From NCBI RefSeq assembly GCF_019898765.1, contig NZ_JAIOKB010000001.1, positions 1,116,001-1,180,000 of the forward strand: a DNA stretch of 64,000 nt, read 5' to 3'. Shown piece by piece: positions 50,879-60,517 of the stretch. The position numbers were made by a program, and so were the translations under genes. This stretch comes from Sphingomonas yunnanensis. GTDB lineage: Bacteria > Pseudomonadota > Alphaproteobacteria > Sphingomonadales > Sphingomonadaceae. The notes beneath the pieces are model-generated. The model worked only from the letters and a program-made list of their open reading frames with translations. It was not told the DNA's origin and did not search any database. Numbering within the stretch: position 1 is the stretch's first letter; each line of letters begins with the position of its first letter.

Positions 50879-51469
50879 TCAGCGCGGACGCTCCCCGCGC
50901 CGCGGCCCCGGCCCACGATCGGATCGGTCCGAGCGCGGCGTGCGATAGCCCTCGGCGCGGTTCTCGCGCCGCATCTCGCGATACTCGCGCCGCCCGTCGC
51001 CGCGATATTCCTGCCGCGCGTCGCGCCGCCCCTCGCGGAACTGATCGCGCGTGATCGTGCCATCGCGGTACGCGTCGCGGTTGGCGCGGAGGTCGCCGCG
51101 ATAGTCGCGCCGCTCGCGCCCGACGTCGCGGCGGAAACCCTGCCAATTGTCGCGCACGTCGCGGCCGGCGTAGCCGCCGCGGCGCTGCTGCCAGTAGCGC
51201 TGCTGGTTGCCGTTCCAGCGATACGGACGGCGGTACTGGTCGTACACGTAGACGCCGGTCCCCGGGTAATAGAAGCCGTCGTTCCAGCCGTAATAGCTCG
51301 GCGCATAGCCGTAGCCGCCGTAGCCGTAACCGCCGTAGGGGTCGTCGTAATAGCCACCGCCGCCGACACCGAAGCCGACCCCGCTGTAGCCATAGCCGGT
51401 CGAGCAGGCAGAAGTCATGATCGCCAGCCCGCCGAGCAGGCCAGCGGCGACGATGTGGGTCCATCTCAT
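50879..51469 (-). CDS. Tyr/Gly-rich, Arg-rich lipoprotein
   Basis: The 196-residue product has a lipoprotein-type signal (GGLAIMTSACSTG). A 60-residue Gly/Tyr-rich part (repeated YGGYGYGGYGY) follows, then a highly charged Arg/Asp region with repeated RRDxRxxYRG units. The second half resembles other envelope proteins of alphaproteobacteria known only as hypothetical. It should sit at the outer membrane or periplasm and be partly disordered. The ATG at 51469 is chosen because it starts the signal peptide. Confidence 0.7.
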   Translation of the reverse strand: MRWTHIVAAGLLGGLAIMTSACSTGYGYSGVGFGVGGGGYYDDPYGGYGYGGYGYAPSYYGWNDGFYYPGTGVYVYDQYRRPYRWNGNQQRYWQQRRGGYAGRDVRDNWQGFRRDVGRERRDYRGDLRANRDAYRDGTITRDQFREGRRDARQEYRGDGRREYREMRRENRAEGYRTPRSDRSDRGPGPRRGERPR

Positions 51470-51558
51470 CGGAACTCTCCATACCCCGGAGGAAGCGGCT
51501 GATACGCGCCGCCAATGCGGAGCCAACGGCGCTGGGCCGGCGACGGTTCCGCGGGCGC

Positions 51559-52089
51559 TCAGTGTCCCTCGAACGCCACCAGCGCGCTGACCGCGAGATC
51601 CTCGGCGCGCAGTCGCTCGGCACCGCCCAGGTCGGGGAGATCGATGACGAACTGCGCCTGGCGCACCTCGGCGCCGGCCTTGCGCAGCAGCCGCACCGCG
51701 GCGCGCGCGGTGCCGCCGGTGGCGATCAGGTCGTCGACGAGCAGCACGCGCGCGCCTGGCGCACAGGCGTCGGCGTGGATCGCGATCCGGTCGCTGCCGT
51801 ACTCGAGCGCATAGTCCTCCGCGATGGTCGCGCCGGGCAGCTTGCCGTCCTTGCGGATCAGCAGCACGCCGGCGCGCAGCGGCACCGCCAGCGCCGCGGC
51901 GAAGAGGAAGCCGCGCGCCTCGATCCCCGCGACCAGGTCGATCGGCCCCACGGTCGCCGCCACCATCCGCTCGACGCAGGCGGCCACGCCGGCGGGGTTG
52001 AGCAGCAGCGTGGTGATGTCGCGGAACTGGATGCCGGGTTTGGGGAAGTCGGGAATAGTGCGGATCAGGGCCCGAAGATCGTCGTTCAT
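51559..52089 (-). CDS. apt: Adenine phosphoribosyltransferase
   Basis: Apt salvages adenine with PRPP to AMP. The 176-residue product has the type I PRT signature VLLVDDLIATGGTARAA, plus IPDFPKPGIQFRDITTLL and GIEARGFLFAAALA in the N-half, the standard Apt pattern and length. The ATG at 52089 matches the family N-terminus MNDDLRALIRTIPDFP. It is a single gene, divergent from the amidase. Confidence 0.96.
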   Translation of the reverse strand: MNDDLRALIRTIPDFPKPGIQFRDITTLLLNPAGVAACVERMVAATVGPIDLVAGIEARGFLFAAALAVPLRAGVLLIRKDGKLPGATIAEDYALEYGSDRIAIHADACAPGARVLLVDDLIATGGTARAAVRLLRKAGAEVRQAQFVIDLPDLGGAERLRAEDLAVSALVAFEGH

Positions 52090-52244
52090 GCGCGGCTCCG
52101 CTGCGGCGGGAGAGACGGCGCGCCGACGCGCGCTCGTCGCGGGTTCGTAGCCGGTGCGGGGAGGAAGTCTACACCGGCGTTTCGCACCCTTGCTCAAGTC
52201 CCTGTGAACGCGCGAGGATAGCCGCGAACGATGAGGAGCAGCCG

Positions 52245-53795
52245 ATGCGCGCGACGATGACGACGATGATTCTCGCGGCGACCCTGCTGGCGCTGCCCGC
52301 GTCCGCGGCGCCGCAGGTGGAGGAGGTGTCGCTCGAGCAGCTGAGCGCGCAGCTCGCCGCCGGCAAGACCAGCAGCGTCGCGCTCACCCGCGCCTATCTC
52401 ACCCGCATCGCCCAGATCGACCGCAAGGGCCCGACGCTGCGCAGCGTGATCGCGCTCAACCCCGACGCCCTCGCCCAGGCGCGCGCGCTCGACGCGGAGC
52501 GCGCCGCCGGCCATAGTCGCGGGCCGCTCCATGGCGTGCCGATCCTGCTCAAGGACAATATCGAGACCGCCGACCCGATCGCCACCACCGCGGGCAGCCT
52601 CGCGCTCGCGGGCAACGTGACGCGCCGCGACGCCCCCATGGTGGCGCGGCTGCGCGCGGCGGGCGCGGTGATCCTCGGGAAGACCAACCTGTCCGAATGG
52701 GCCAACATCCGCTCGACCCGTTCGATGAGCGGCTGGAGCGCGGTCGGTGGGCTGGTGCGCAATCCCTATGCGCTCGATCGCACCGCCTGTGGCTCCTCGT
52801 CCGGCTCGGGCGCCGCGATCGCTGCCAGTCTCGCCGCCGCGGCGGTGGGCACCGAGACCGACGGCTCGGTCACCTGCCCCTCGTCGATCAACGGACTGGT
52901 CGGACTCAAGCCGACACTGGGGCTGGTGAGCGCCGAGCGCGTCGTGCCGATCAGCCACAGCCAGGACACGCCCGGCCCGATGGCGCGCAGCGTGCGCGAC
53001 GCCGCGCTGCTGCTCGGCGCGATGACCGGCGGCACGACCGACTATGCCGCCGCGCTCTCCACCAGCGCGCTGAGCGGCGCGCGCGTCGCGGTGATCCGGC
53101 CATCCGAGCTGCGCCCCGCCCTCTCCGCGCGCTACGAGGCCGCGCTGGCGGTGCTGCGCGCCGCCGGCGCCGAGTTGGTCGAGGTCACGCCGCCCAAGCT
53201 CGACGGGCTCGGCGAGGCCGAGCAGCTGGTGCTCTCGACCGAGCTCAAGGCCGATCTCAACGCCTATCTCGCCACCACGCCCGCGAGCGTCGCGACGCGC
53301 ACGCTCGCCGACGTGATCGCCTTCGACCGCGCCCATACCGCCGTCGAGATGCCCTATTTCGGCCAGGAGTTCTTCGAGGGGGCGGAGAAGACCAAGGGGC
53401 TCGACGACCCGGCCTATCGCGCCGCGCGCGCGACCTCGCTGCGGCTCGCCGGCGCACAGGGGATCGACGCGATGCTGCGCCAGGCGCGCGCGACGCTGCT
53501 GGTCCAGCCGACCTACGACGCTGCCTGGCCGAGCGATCGGGTCTACGGCGATCAATATGGCGGCCCGTCGGCGTCGCAGCTGCCCGCGATCGCCGGCTAC
53601 CCGCATCTCACCGTGCCGATGGGGCTGGTCGACGGCATGCCGGTCGGCCTCTCCTTCATCGCCACCCGCGGCGGCGACCGGGCGGTGCTCGGCGCGGGCT
53701 ATGCCTATGAGCAGCGCTCGCGCGCGCGGGTCGCGCCGCGCTACCTCGCGCAGGCGGGGCTGAACGCCGCGGCGGACGCCGGCGCGGCACGCTGA
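52245..53795 (+). CDS. Exported amidase (amidase-signature family)
   Basis: The 516-residue product begins with a signal peptide ([17 protein letters not shown]), which places this amidase outside the cytoplasm. The Ser-cisSer-Lys triad is visible: Lys in [10 protein letters not shown] and the serines in [16 protein letters not shown] and [12 protein letters not shown]. It should hydrolyse amide bonds of small molecules or peptides; the substrate is unknown. GAGGAG precedes the ATG. Confidence 0.93.
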   Translation: MRATMTTMILAATLLALPASAAPQVEEVSLEQLSAQLAAGKTSSVALTRAYLTRIAQIDRKGPTLRSVIALNPDALAQARALDAERAAGHSRGPLHGVPILLKDNIETADPIATTAGSLALAGNVTRRDAPMVARLRAAGAVILGKTNLSEWANIRSTRSMSGWSAVGGLVRNPYALDRTACGSSSGSGAAIAASLAAAAVGTETDGSVTCPSSINGLVGLKPTLGLVSAERVVPISHSQDTPGPMARSVRDAALLLGAMTGGTTDYAAALSTSALSGARVAVIRPSELRPALSARYEAALAVLRAAGAELVEVTPPKLDGLGEAEQLVLSTELKADLNAYLATTPASVATRTLADVIAFDRAHTAVEMPYFGQEFFEGAEKTKGLDDPAYRAARATSLRLAGAQGIDAMLRQARATLLVQPTYDAAWPSDRVYGDQYGGPSASQLPAIAGYPHLTVPMGLVDGMPVGLSFIATRGGDRAVLGAGYAYEQRSRARVAPRYLAQAGLNAAADAGAAR

Positions 53796-53898
53796 CGCGC
53801 GCGGCGCAGCGCGCCGTCGCGGCCGGCTCGTCGCGACACGAGGGAGACGGTGCGCGCGAGTCGCGTTGTGCGCGAACCATCCTCGCGGAGAGACGATC

Positions 53899-54300
53899 AT
53901 GAAGATCACGCGTAGTGGCGGCGAGGCATCCTCGCGCGGCCCGGCAGACTATTTCACCGGTCATGTCCGGCTCGACATGCCGTTCGAGGGCAGCGGCGGG
54001 CTCGCCGGCGCCACCGTCACGTTCGAACCCGGCGCGCGCACCCACTGGCACACGCACCCGCTCGGCCAGACGCTGCTCGTTACCTTCGGGCGCGGACGGG
54101 TGCAGCGCGCGGGCGGCGCGATCGAGGAGATCGCCCCGGGCGACATCGTCTATGTCGCGCCGGACGAGCGCCACTGGCACGGCGCCGCACCCGATAGCGC
54201 GATGACGCATATCGCCATCGCCGAGAAGAAGCAGGGAAGCGCGGTCACCTGGCTCGAACCCGTCAGCGATGCCGACTATCGCGGCGAGGTCGCGGCATGA
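53899..54300 (+). CDS. Cupin domain protein
   Basis: The 133-residue product is a single-domain cupin with the metal motif [13 protein letters not shown] and the second motif [11 protein letters not shown]. It resembles small cupins annotated as quercetinase-like or carboxymuconolactone-type accessory cupins; no enzyme activity can be inferred. GGAGAG lies upstream of the ATG. Its stop overlaps the start of the RibD-like gene (ATGA), so the two are probably co-translated. Confidence 0.88.
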   Translation: MKITRSGGEASSRGPADYFTGHVRLDMPFEGSGGLAGATVTFEPGARTHWHTHPLGQTLLVTFGRGRVQRAGGAIEEIAPGDIVYVAPDERHWHGAAPDSAMTHIAIAEKKQGSAVTWLEPVSDADYRGEVAA

Positions 54301-55010
54301 CCCGCCCGCGGCTCACCTGCCTGATGGCGGGGTCGCTTGACGGCCGGCTACACTCGAGCCGCTGGACCGAGAGCCCCGACGGCTCGGCGGCGGACTGGAC
54401 CGGCGCCTATGAGACGCTCCACGACCGCTATGACGCGGACGGCTGGATCGTCGGCCGCGTGACCATGGCGGAGATGGCCAAGGGCGAGCCGCACCCACCG
54501 GCCGAGGCCGCCACGCCGACGCGCCCGCTTCACGTCGCGCGCGATCGCGGGCCCTATGCGATCGCGCTCGACCCCGGCGGCAAGCTCCACTTCGTCGCGG
54601 GGGAGCTGCACGGCGACCATGTCGTGGTGCTGCTCGGCGCGGCCGTCCCCGACTCGCATCTCGCCGAGCTGGCCGGCGACGGGGTATCGTACATCGTCTG
54701 CGCCGATCACGACGGCGGGCTCGACCTGGCCGCCGCGCTGGACGTGCTGGGCAAGCGCTTCGGTGCGCGCCACCTATTGCTCGAGGGCGGCGGCGGGGTG
54801 AACGGCGGCTTCCTCGCCGCCGGACTGGTGGAGCAGTTCGACCTCGTGCTCGCCCCCGCGCTGGACGGCGGCGCCAGCCGCGCGATCGTCGAGGCGGGCG
54901 ACGCGGGGCTGAAGGGCAAGGTCCAGCTCAAGCTGATCGGCGTCGACCAGCTCGGCCACGGCGCGCTGCACCTGCGCTACGCGGTCACCTCGGCTCAGGA
55001 GGCAGTGTAG
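54297..55010 (+). CDS. RibD C-terminal / dihydrofolate reductase-like protein
   Basis: The 237-residue product matches the RibD_C reductase fold: [18 protein letters not shown] at the start, a [11 protein letters not shown] block and [22 protein letters not shown], the NADPH-binding part. Such stand-alone proteins are NADPH reductases of unknown substrate. It overlaps the cupin by four bases, and its last 16 bases overlap the convergent pilus gene. Confidence 0.88.
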   Translation: MTRPRLTCLMAGSLDGRLHSSRWTESPDGSAADWTGAYETLHDRYDADGWIVGRVTMAEMAKGEPHPPAEAATPTRPLHVARDRGPYAIALDPGGKLHFVAGELHGDHVVVLLGAAVPDSHLAELAGDGVSYIVCADHDGGLDLAAALDVLGKRFGARHLLLEGGGGVNGGFLAAGLVEQFDLVLAPALDGGASRAIVEAGDAGLKGKVQLKLIGVDQLGHGALHLRYAVTSAQEAV

Positions 55011-55696
55011 CGGTCGCAGGTGTAACGCTGCGCCGCCGGCGCGGGATTGTAGACCATGTCGAAGGTGCGGCGGTCGCGCACGATGAAAGAGGCGGTGTAG
55101 CGCATCTGCTGCACCCCGGTACTGAGCCAGCGGCTGCTGATGATCGGACTGTAGAGGTAGTTGACCTCGACGAACATCACCCCAGTACCCGGCGGCGCGG
55201 TGACCTGCGCGCCGGGGTTTCCCATCCCGGTTACCACCGTCCCCGCATAGCCGCTGCCGGTCTGCGTGCCGGCATCGGTCGGCGTGGTGCCATAGTGCGA
55301 GTCATAGGCCGCGCCGCTCTGCGTACCCAGGCAGCGCTGCCAGTGGATATATTGTTTGCCGCCGCTCTCCTCGAGCGAGGAGACGATGATACGCCCCCGC
55401 GTGGTGAGCCCCAGCTTGGCGCCCTGCAGCCGCGCCGCGGTGAGCACGTCGTTGATGTCGACCTCGCGCAGCTGAGTCGAGTTGTCGCTCTGCATGCTGC
55501 CGACGCGCGAGGCGTTGTCGGCAAGGTTGAGCGCGAGCTGGCTGACCTGGAGCGAGGTCAGCGCGAGGTTGCTCGTCTCGATGCCGTAGCAGCCGAGCGT
55601 GAGCACCACGGGCAAGGTGAGCGCGAACTCGATCATCGACACGCCCGAGCGGTCGCGCCGCAGCCGGGCGGCGAGCGGGGCGAGGCTCAGGTGCAT
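54995..55696 (-). CDS. TadE-family minor pilin-like protein
   Basis: The 233-residue product has the TadE/TadF start: a basic stretch, then RSGVSMIEFALTLPVVLTLGCYGIE, with the E following the processing-site region of pseudopilins and a single N-terminal helix. The rest is an extracytoplasmic beta-rich domain with an early helix (QVSQLALNLADNASR) and a cysteine pair. It is the last of a three-gene operon and overlaps the preceding gene by 10 bases. The prepilin peptidase CpaA at 15012 could process it. Confidence 0.85.
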   Translation of the reverse strand: MHLSLAPLAARLRRDRSGVSMIEFALTLPVVLTLGCYGIETSNLALTSLQVSQLALNLADNASRVGSMQSDNSTQLREVDINDVLTAARLQGAKLGLTTRGRIIVSSLEESGGKQYIHWQRCLGTQSGAAYDSHYGTTPTDAGTQTGSGYAGTVVTGMGNPGAQVTAPPGTGVMFVEVNYLYSPIISSRWLSTGVQQMRYTASFIVRDRRTFDMVYNPAPAAQRYTCDRYTAS

Positions 55697-56271
55697 ATCG
55701 ACTTCACCACGGTGCTCGTCTGGGTCTTGTATGGCTGGTTCTTGAGCAACGTGCTCGCCGACAGCGACTGCGTGCTGGGCCAGCCGACGAGCGCCGCCAT
55801 CGGGAAGATGCGATTGTAGGTCAGCGTCACGGTGTACTTGGTAACGTCGTTGGCGCCGCCCTGGCCGCCGACGCCGGGATCGGCGTCCCACACGCCGTTG
55901 CCGTTGACGTCGTCGAAACACTCGCCGCTGTCGCGCACGCCGTTCCGATTCTGGTCGTTGAACGCCTCCGGCTTGACGAGCGAGAAGCTGGCGTAGCTCT
56001 TGCGCGAGGTGGTGATCGTCATGCCGCCGCCGAGCGACGCCAGCATGTTGCGCACCTTGTTGTCGATCGCGCTCTGGTCGGCGGCGTTGTTCTCCAGCGC
56101 GCTGTCGCGCCCCGCCTTGACCACCGCGCCTTCCAGCACCGATCGGACATAGACGCCGTACATCAGGTCGAAGAGGCCGAGCACCACCATGAACAGCACC
56201 GGCGCGAGCAGCGCGAACTCGATCGTGCTGACGCCGCGGCGGTCGCGGGCGAGCCCCGCGCGCGCGCTCAC
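55687..56271 (-). CDS. TadE-family minor pilin-like protein with calcium-type loops
   Basis: The 194-residue product starts at a GTG overlapping the TadG-like stop (GTGA). The TadE segment RRGVSTIEFALLAPVLFMVVLG forms the membrane helix. The mature domain carries two consecutive Asp/Asn-rich loops, NDQNRNGVRDSGE and DDVNGNGVWDAD, resembling dockerin or thrombospondin-3 calcium-binding loops. Two cysteines are present. It is the middle gene of the minor pilin operon. Confidence 0.85.
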   Translation of the reverse strand: MSARAGLARDRRGVSTIEFALLAPVLFMVVLGLFDLMYGVYVRSVLEGAVVKAGRDSALENNAADQSAIDNKVRNMLASLGGGMTITTSRKSYASFSLVKPEAFNDQNRNGVRDSGECFDDVNGNGVWDADPGVGGQGGANDVTKYTVTLTYNRIFPMAALVGWPSTQSLSASTLLKNQPYKTQTSTVVKSICT

Positions 56272-58175
56272 TGGTCGAGCCGCAGCATGGCGACCTGCTT
56301 GGCGATCTTCTGGAAGATCGTGGAGAGCCCGCTGCCGGTGGTGGTGTACAGCGCCTGCGAGCTGTTGCGCGCGCATTGCGTCAGCTGGTCGCTCGAGCTG
56401 GTGTCGATCGCCACCGTCCACACGTCGATGCCGAGCTGGCGCGCGCGGCCGCACTCGTACAGGAAGCGCGCGTTGTGATAGTTGGTAAGGTTGCCGGTAT
56501 TGCCGTTGCTGACGCGGCGGTCGAACCGTTCCACCCCGTACATGCCGTAGATGACCTCACTCGGCGACATGTCGCCGTCGGTCAGGAAGACGATGACCTT
56601 GCGCGGCAAGGGCTGACCGGTGCGGCCGGTGTTGTCGGACGCGAAGACGCCCGCACTCGACAACAGCCGCGTGCCCCAGATCATGCCGGTGTCGTGGTAC
56701 GTACCCCCCAGAGGTCTGAAGTCAGCGGCGTCGACATAGGCCGAGATGTCGGACGTGCTCATCGTCGACAGTCGGTGGATCGGCTTGCCGCACGAATAAT
56801 AGCCTGACTTGCGCATCGACGCGAGATTGTAGCTCGGACGGTAGGTCGTATCGTCGCCATTGGTCGTGTCCGTCGGCGACGCCTGGCGGAAATATTCCAC
56901 GTCGGGCCACATCGGGCGCCACCGCGTCCGCGCGTCGGTCGTCGGGATCAGGTCGGGGTCGAGGTCGTACGAGGCCGAGGTGAAGCTCGTCGCTCCCGCC
57001 TCGGTCTCGCGCTCCTCGACGCAGCCATCCCAGGCGGTGGTCTCGCCCTTCACCTTGGTCGGGTCGGTCACCGTGTTGCCCGCGAGGAACTTGGACACGT
57101 TCCAGCTATATTGCTGATATTGGTACTGCGGTCCGACGGTGCGCGTCAGATTGCCGTAGCATTTCCCGTCACTGCTATTCCAACGCTGCCCGCCACTCCA
57201 CGTCGCCGTTCCGCTGCTGGTGTTGTAGGTGAGCGGGGCAGTGACCGCGGGCGAGCGCGTGCCGTCGATCGTGACACAGTCCGTCGAGGTCTTGGCGTTG
57301 GCCGTCCCCGTCCAGCTGATCTCATAGTCCTTCCACGGCCAGCGCGTCTGATACGCCACGGTCTCGCCGTTGACGCCGCCGATCAGATAGGAAGGCGACG
57401 CCTGGTAGAGCGCCTTGCCGGCGTTGACCGTCGAGGTGTAAGTGACGAACCCGTAGCGAACCCGCGTACTGCTATCGACCGATGAGGCGATCACCGCGGA
57501 GAAGTCCTTCACCGCTTGGCGAAGCGCCTTGATCCGCGATCCGTTGCCGGCGGTCGTCTCGGGGACGGCGTAGCCGGTCGAGCCGACATAGCCCGCGGTC
57601 GCATCCGGGTCGCTCCCAGGGCGCGCGTAGGACTGGACCGTGGTGCCGCTGACATAGCTGTTGCACTGCGTGTCGGTGTCCTCCGGCCGGCACGCCATCG
57701 AGCCCGTGGTGTCGAGCACGAAGACGATGTCGGTGTCTGCGATGTCGAAGCGTGCCTTGCACGTCACGGTCAGGTTGGACGTCGCCACCGAGAACATCTT
57801 CATGACCGTCATCGGCACCTGCACCGACGCGGTGCCCGCGACCTGCTGGTCACTCGTCTTGGTGGGAGTGAAGCTGGCGCCCGTCGCGCCGAAGAAGCCG
57901 CTGCCGAAGTTGTTGGTGAAGAACGTCTTGGCCTGCGCCGCGGCGTTGGCGTCGAGCGTCGCGTTGCCATCGCTGTTCATGAAACGCCGCCCCGCCAGCA
58001 CGCCGGCGTCGCAGGCCTGCTGCAAGCGCGACTTGACCACGTACATGCGCGACACGTCGAGCGCCGAGCCGGCGAGCGCGGCTAGCGGGATCATCGCGAC
58101 CGCCATCATCGCGGCGACGTTCGCGCCGCGGTCGCGGGCCAGGCGGGCCAACCAGGAGAAGCTTGTCATACGCAT
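56268..58175 (-). CDS. TadG-like protein with von Willebrand A domain
   Basis: The 635-residue product opens with a TadG-type N-terminus (RGANVAAMMAVAMIPLAALAGSALDVSRMY) and one membrane helix. A vWA domain follows, with the metal site DTTGSM at about residue 155 (a variant of D-x-S-x-S) and a late FLTDGDMSPSEV block. Between them lies a large Cys-containing, Thr/Ser-rich insertion of about 250 residues. Such proteins sit at the pilus base or tip and may mediate adhesion. It is the first gene of the operon with the two TadE proteins, 33 kb from the main Tad locus. Confidence 0.88.
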   Translation of the reverse strand: MRMTSFSWLARLARDRGANVAAMMAVAMIPLAALAGSALDVSRMYVVKSRLQQACDAGVLAGRRFMNSDGNATLDANAAAQAKTFFTNNFGSGFFGATGASFTPTKTSDQQVAGTASVQVPMTVMKMFSVATSNLTVTCKARFDIADTDIVFVLDTTGSMACRPEDTDTQCNSYVSGTTVQSYARPGSDPDATAGYVGSTGYAVPETTAGNGSRIKALRQAVKDFSAVIASSVDSSTRVRYGFVTYTSTVNAGKALYQASPSYLIGGVNGETVAYQTRWPWKDYEISWTGTANAKTSTDCVTIDGTRSPAVTAPLTYNTSSGTATWSGGQRWNSSDGKCYGNLTRTVGPQYQYQQYSWNVSKFLAGNTVTDPTKVKGETTAWDGCVEERETEAGATSFTSASYDLDPDLIPTTDARTRWRPMWPDVEYFRQASPTDTTNGDDTTYRPSYNLASMRKSGYYSCGKPIHRLSTMSTSDISAYVDAADFRPLGGTYHDTGMIWGTRLLSSAGVFASDNTGRTGQPLPRKVIVFLTDGDMSPSEVIYGMYGVERFDRRVSNGNTGNLTNYHNARFLYECGRARQLGIDVWTVAIDTSSSDQLTQCARNSSQALYTTTGSGLSTIFQKIAKQVAMLRLDQ

Positions 58176-58338
58176 GCGACCGCGTCGGGCCGACGCGGCG
58201 ATCTCGCGCGCGGCGGGTGGGGAAGACAGCCGCCCCTCCCCGTTCGTGGAGCTGTGAGCGACGCGGGTCTACGACCTCGTCGCTTTGCTCTACGTCACTG
58301 GTACTTAAGGATTAGTTCGTACAACAGTATACGTCGGG

Positions 58339-58575
58339 TCACTCGTCTGGCGCACCGCGCACCGGGACGGTCGCGACGATGACGTTGAGCAGTGCGCGGC
58401 GGTTCGCGTCTTCCACCGTCACGCGCCAATGGCCCTCCTCGGCATAGCCGGGGTTCTCGGAGAGATAGCCGCCGAGCTGGCGCACCGCCTGATTCCGCGC
58501 CTCGGCCACGTCGAGGCACTCGACGCCGGTCATGTCGCGGTCACGACCGCCGAACTGAAAGTAAAACAAAGCCAT
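58339..58575 (-). CDS. DUF6894-like small protein
   Basis: The 78-residue product starts MALFYFQFGGRDRD and continues ECLDVAEARNQAVRQLG, then GHWRVTVEDANRRALLNVIVA. This pattern (short beta start, Asp, helix, W-R-V-x-V) fits the DUF6894 family, common and uncharacterised in alphaproteobacteria. It lies alone between the TadG-like gene and the DUF1080 gene. An ATG at 58584 would add three residues. Confidence 0.7.
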   Translation of the reverse strand: MALFYFQFGGRDRDMTGVECLDVAEARNQAVRQLGGYLSENPGYAEEGHWRVTVEDANRRALLNVIVATVPVRGAPDE

Positions 58576-58619
58576 AGCACTCACAAGCCGTGGCGCACGG
58601 CGATCGTTCCGGAGACTGA

Positions 58620-58653
58620 TTCGGGGCAGCGGCTCGACCGCCGCTGCCCCGAA
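58620..58653 (-). terminator. Hairpin after the DUF1080 gene
   Basis: Perfect 13-base arms TTCGGGGCAGCGG / CCGCTGCCCCGAA enclose an 8-base loop, 7 bases past the stop codon. The tail is not T-rich on the minus strand, so termination strength is uncertain. Confidence 0.55.
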
Positions 58654-58659
58654 GACAAT

Positions 58660-59406
58660 TTAGCGCGCCGCGCCGATCCGCCGCAACTTGATGTTGCGGA
58701 AGGCGACCGGCTCGCCATGGTCCTGCAGCGCGATCACGCCGCTGGTGAAGGTGCCGTACAGCGGCATCTTGGCGAACTTGGATTTGGCGACGCGCGCCTT
58801 CCACGCCGCGTCGCCATAGGAGACGTCCGCGGTCGGCACGCCGTTGAGCCACTGGCGGATGCGGCCGGGCTCGACCAGCAGCCGCGCGTGGTTCCAGCTG
58901 CCCGCCGGGCGCGACACGCCCGCGGGCGGCACGGTGATGTCGTAGAGCGAGCCGGCGCGGTGCGACGGGATCTTGCCGTCCGGATGACCCTGGTCGTCGA
59001 GCACCTGCATCTCGAGGCCGGTCTCATAGCTCTGCGTCGTCTCGGGCACGTTGCGCGCGAGATAGATCACGCCGCTATTGCCGCCCTTCTCCACCTTCCA
59101 GTCGAGCGTGAGCTCGAACGGGCCGTAGCTCTCCGCGGTGGCGAGATCGGCGCCGCTCATGTGACCGCCGGAGGCGGTGAGCTCGAGCGCGCCGTCGCGC
59201 ACCACCCAGGACGGGGTCGGCGCGCCGCCCTTGAACGAGCGCCAGCCGGTCAGGTCGCGGCCGTTGAACAGCAGGGTCCAGCCGGCGGCGCGCTCCCGGG
59301 CGCTGAGCGTGTTGGGCGCGGTTGCGCCGCGCTGTGCCACGCTCGGCGCCGCCGGTAGCGCCAAAGCGAGCGCGGCCAGCCCGGCCTTGGTCAGATTTCG
59401 CATCAT
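58660..59406 (-). CDS. DUF1080 (3-keto-disaccharide hydrolase-type) exported protein
   Basis: The 248-residue product has a signal peptide (AGLAALALALPAAPSVAQ) and the DUF1080 jelly-roll core: GWTLLFNGRDLTGW, ELTLDWKVEKGGNSGVIYL and YETGLEMQVLDDQGHPD, with IALQDHGEPVAFRNIKLR at the end. The family is related to laminin-G-like glycan-binding domains, and some members hydrolyse 3-keto-glycosides. It is presumably periplasmic. AAGGAGAG lies before the ATG. Confidence 0.9.
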   Translation of the reverse strand: MMRNLTKAGLAALALALPAAPSVAQRGATAPNTLSARERAAGWTLLFNGRDLTGWRSFKGGAPTPSWVVRDGALELTASGGHMSGADLATAESYGPFELTLDWKVEKGGNSGVIYLARNVPETTQSYETGLEMQVLDDQGHPDGKIPSHRAGSLYDITVPPAGVSRPAGSWNHARLLVEPGRIRQWLNGVPTADVSYGDAAWKARVAKSKFAKMPLYGTFTSGVIALQDHGEPVAFRNIKLRRIGAAR

Positions 59407-59500
59407 GTCTCTCCTTCTCGACCGCGCCGACCGATCGTCGGGCGACGCCGGTGCGACCCGCGCGCACTCAAGCGCATGCGCCCGCCCGGCGCAACGCCGC

Positions 59501-60337
59501 TCAGCGCGTCTCCTCGCGCAGTGTGCGCTCGAAATCGACCCGCGCCGCGCGCGCCATCTCGCCGAGCAGCCGCGGCGCCACCAGCGTGCCCGAGCGCGCG
59601 CGACCGAACACGTCGGCGGCCTCCGGGTGCATCGGCAGCACCACGTCGGCGCGGAGCCGCTCGATCCGGTCGAAGCTGGCGCGATAATCGCGCACGATCG
59701 CTGGATAGCGGCGGTTGCCGACCAGGCGATTGCCCGCGACGGTGATGCTGCCGGCGAAGACCACCTCGCGCGCGCGGCCGTGATCGTCCACGCGAAAGGC
59801 CCAGCTGGTGCAGCCGGGCGTGTGCCCCGGCGTCGCCACCGCGCGCAGCGTGACATCGCCGAGCGTGACGCGCTCGCCGTCCGCTACCGGGGTGACTCGC
59901 GCCACCGCGGGGAAGCGATGGACACCGTAGCTCGTCTCGCCGGGCGGCGTGCCGCTGCGCAGCGCGGCGACGTCGCCGCTGCCCGCGAGCACGCGCGCGC
60001 CGGTGTCGCGCCGCATCCGCTCGAGCCCGCCGACATGGTCGAAATGCGCGTGGCTGACGAGGATGAGCTTGACGTCGCTGAGCCGCAGCCCGAGCGAGCG
60101 GATGTTGCGCTCGATCGCGGGCACGTTCTCGGCCATGGTCGCGTCGACCAGGATCGCGCCGGCGCTGGTCCGGATCAGGTAGGCGCCGAGCCCGCGCGTG
60201 CCGACATAGGTGATCGGACCGATCAGGTGCAGCGGCGGGCGCGGCTGGGTCCACTCGGGTGGGTCACCGCTCGCGGCAGCGGCGGGCGTGGCCGGCACGG
60301 TGAGCGCGGCGGCGGCGAGGAACGTGAGAGCGGGCAC
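59501..60337 (-). CDS. Subclass B3 metallo-beta-lactamase-like hydrolase
   Basis: The 278-residue product has a signal peptide (PALTFLAAAALTVPATPAAAA) and the MBL fold with SHAHFDHVGG, TPGHTPGCTSW and LPMHPEAADV. These supply the His/His, Asp/His and downstream His ligands in the B3 arrangement. The GPITYVGTRGLGAYLI start also fits B3 enzymes. Such enzymes hydrolyse penicillins to carbapenems in the periplasm, but related hydrolases do other work, so activity is not certain. The GTG at 60337 gives the compact signal peptide; an upstream frame from 60655 is repeat-derived. Confidence 0.85.
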   Translation of the reverse strand: MPALTFLAAAALTVPATPAAAASGDPPEWTQPRPPLHLIGPITYVGTRGLGAYLIRTSAGAILVDATMAENVPAIERNIRSLGLRLSDVKLILVSHAHFDHVGGLERMRRDTGARVLAGSGDVAALRSGTPPGETSYGVHRFPAVARVTPVADGERVTLGDVTLRAVATPGHTPGCTSWAFRVDDHGRAREVVFAGSITVAGNRLVGNRRYPAIVRDYRASFDRIERLRADVVLPMHPEAADVFGRARSGTLVAPRLLGEMARAARVDFERTLREETR

Positions 60338-60397
60338 GATCCGCGCCGTAAGCCTTCTCTCCGCCGAGGTCCGATGCCTGTCGTTCGGGACGACCGC

Positions 60398-60474
60398 GTG
60401 CTCCTGCGCACGGAGAAGCCCAGGATCACGCGCACGCCGCATGTGGCCCTGGGCGCCGGCGTTCGCCGGAGCAC
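60398..60474. repeat. Family A palindrome upstream of the B3 lactamase-like gene
   Basis: GTGCTCCTGCGCACG...GCCCAGG is inverted against CCCTGGGCGCCGGCG...CGGAGCAC. The arms match those of the element inside glyS at 25989-26062. It lies 61 bases upstream of the likely lactamase start. Confidence 0.7.
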
Positions 60475-60517
60475 GGTCCCGCTCGACCGGGTCGCTCCCC
60501 AGCGACCGGCCCATCGC

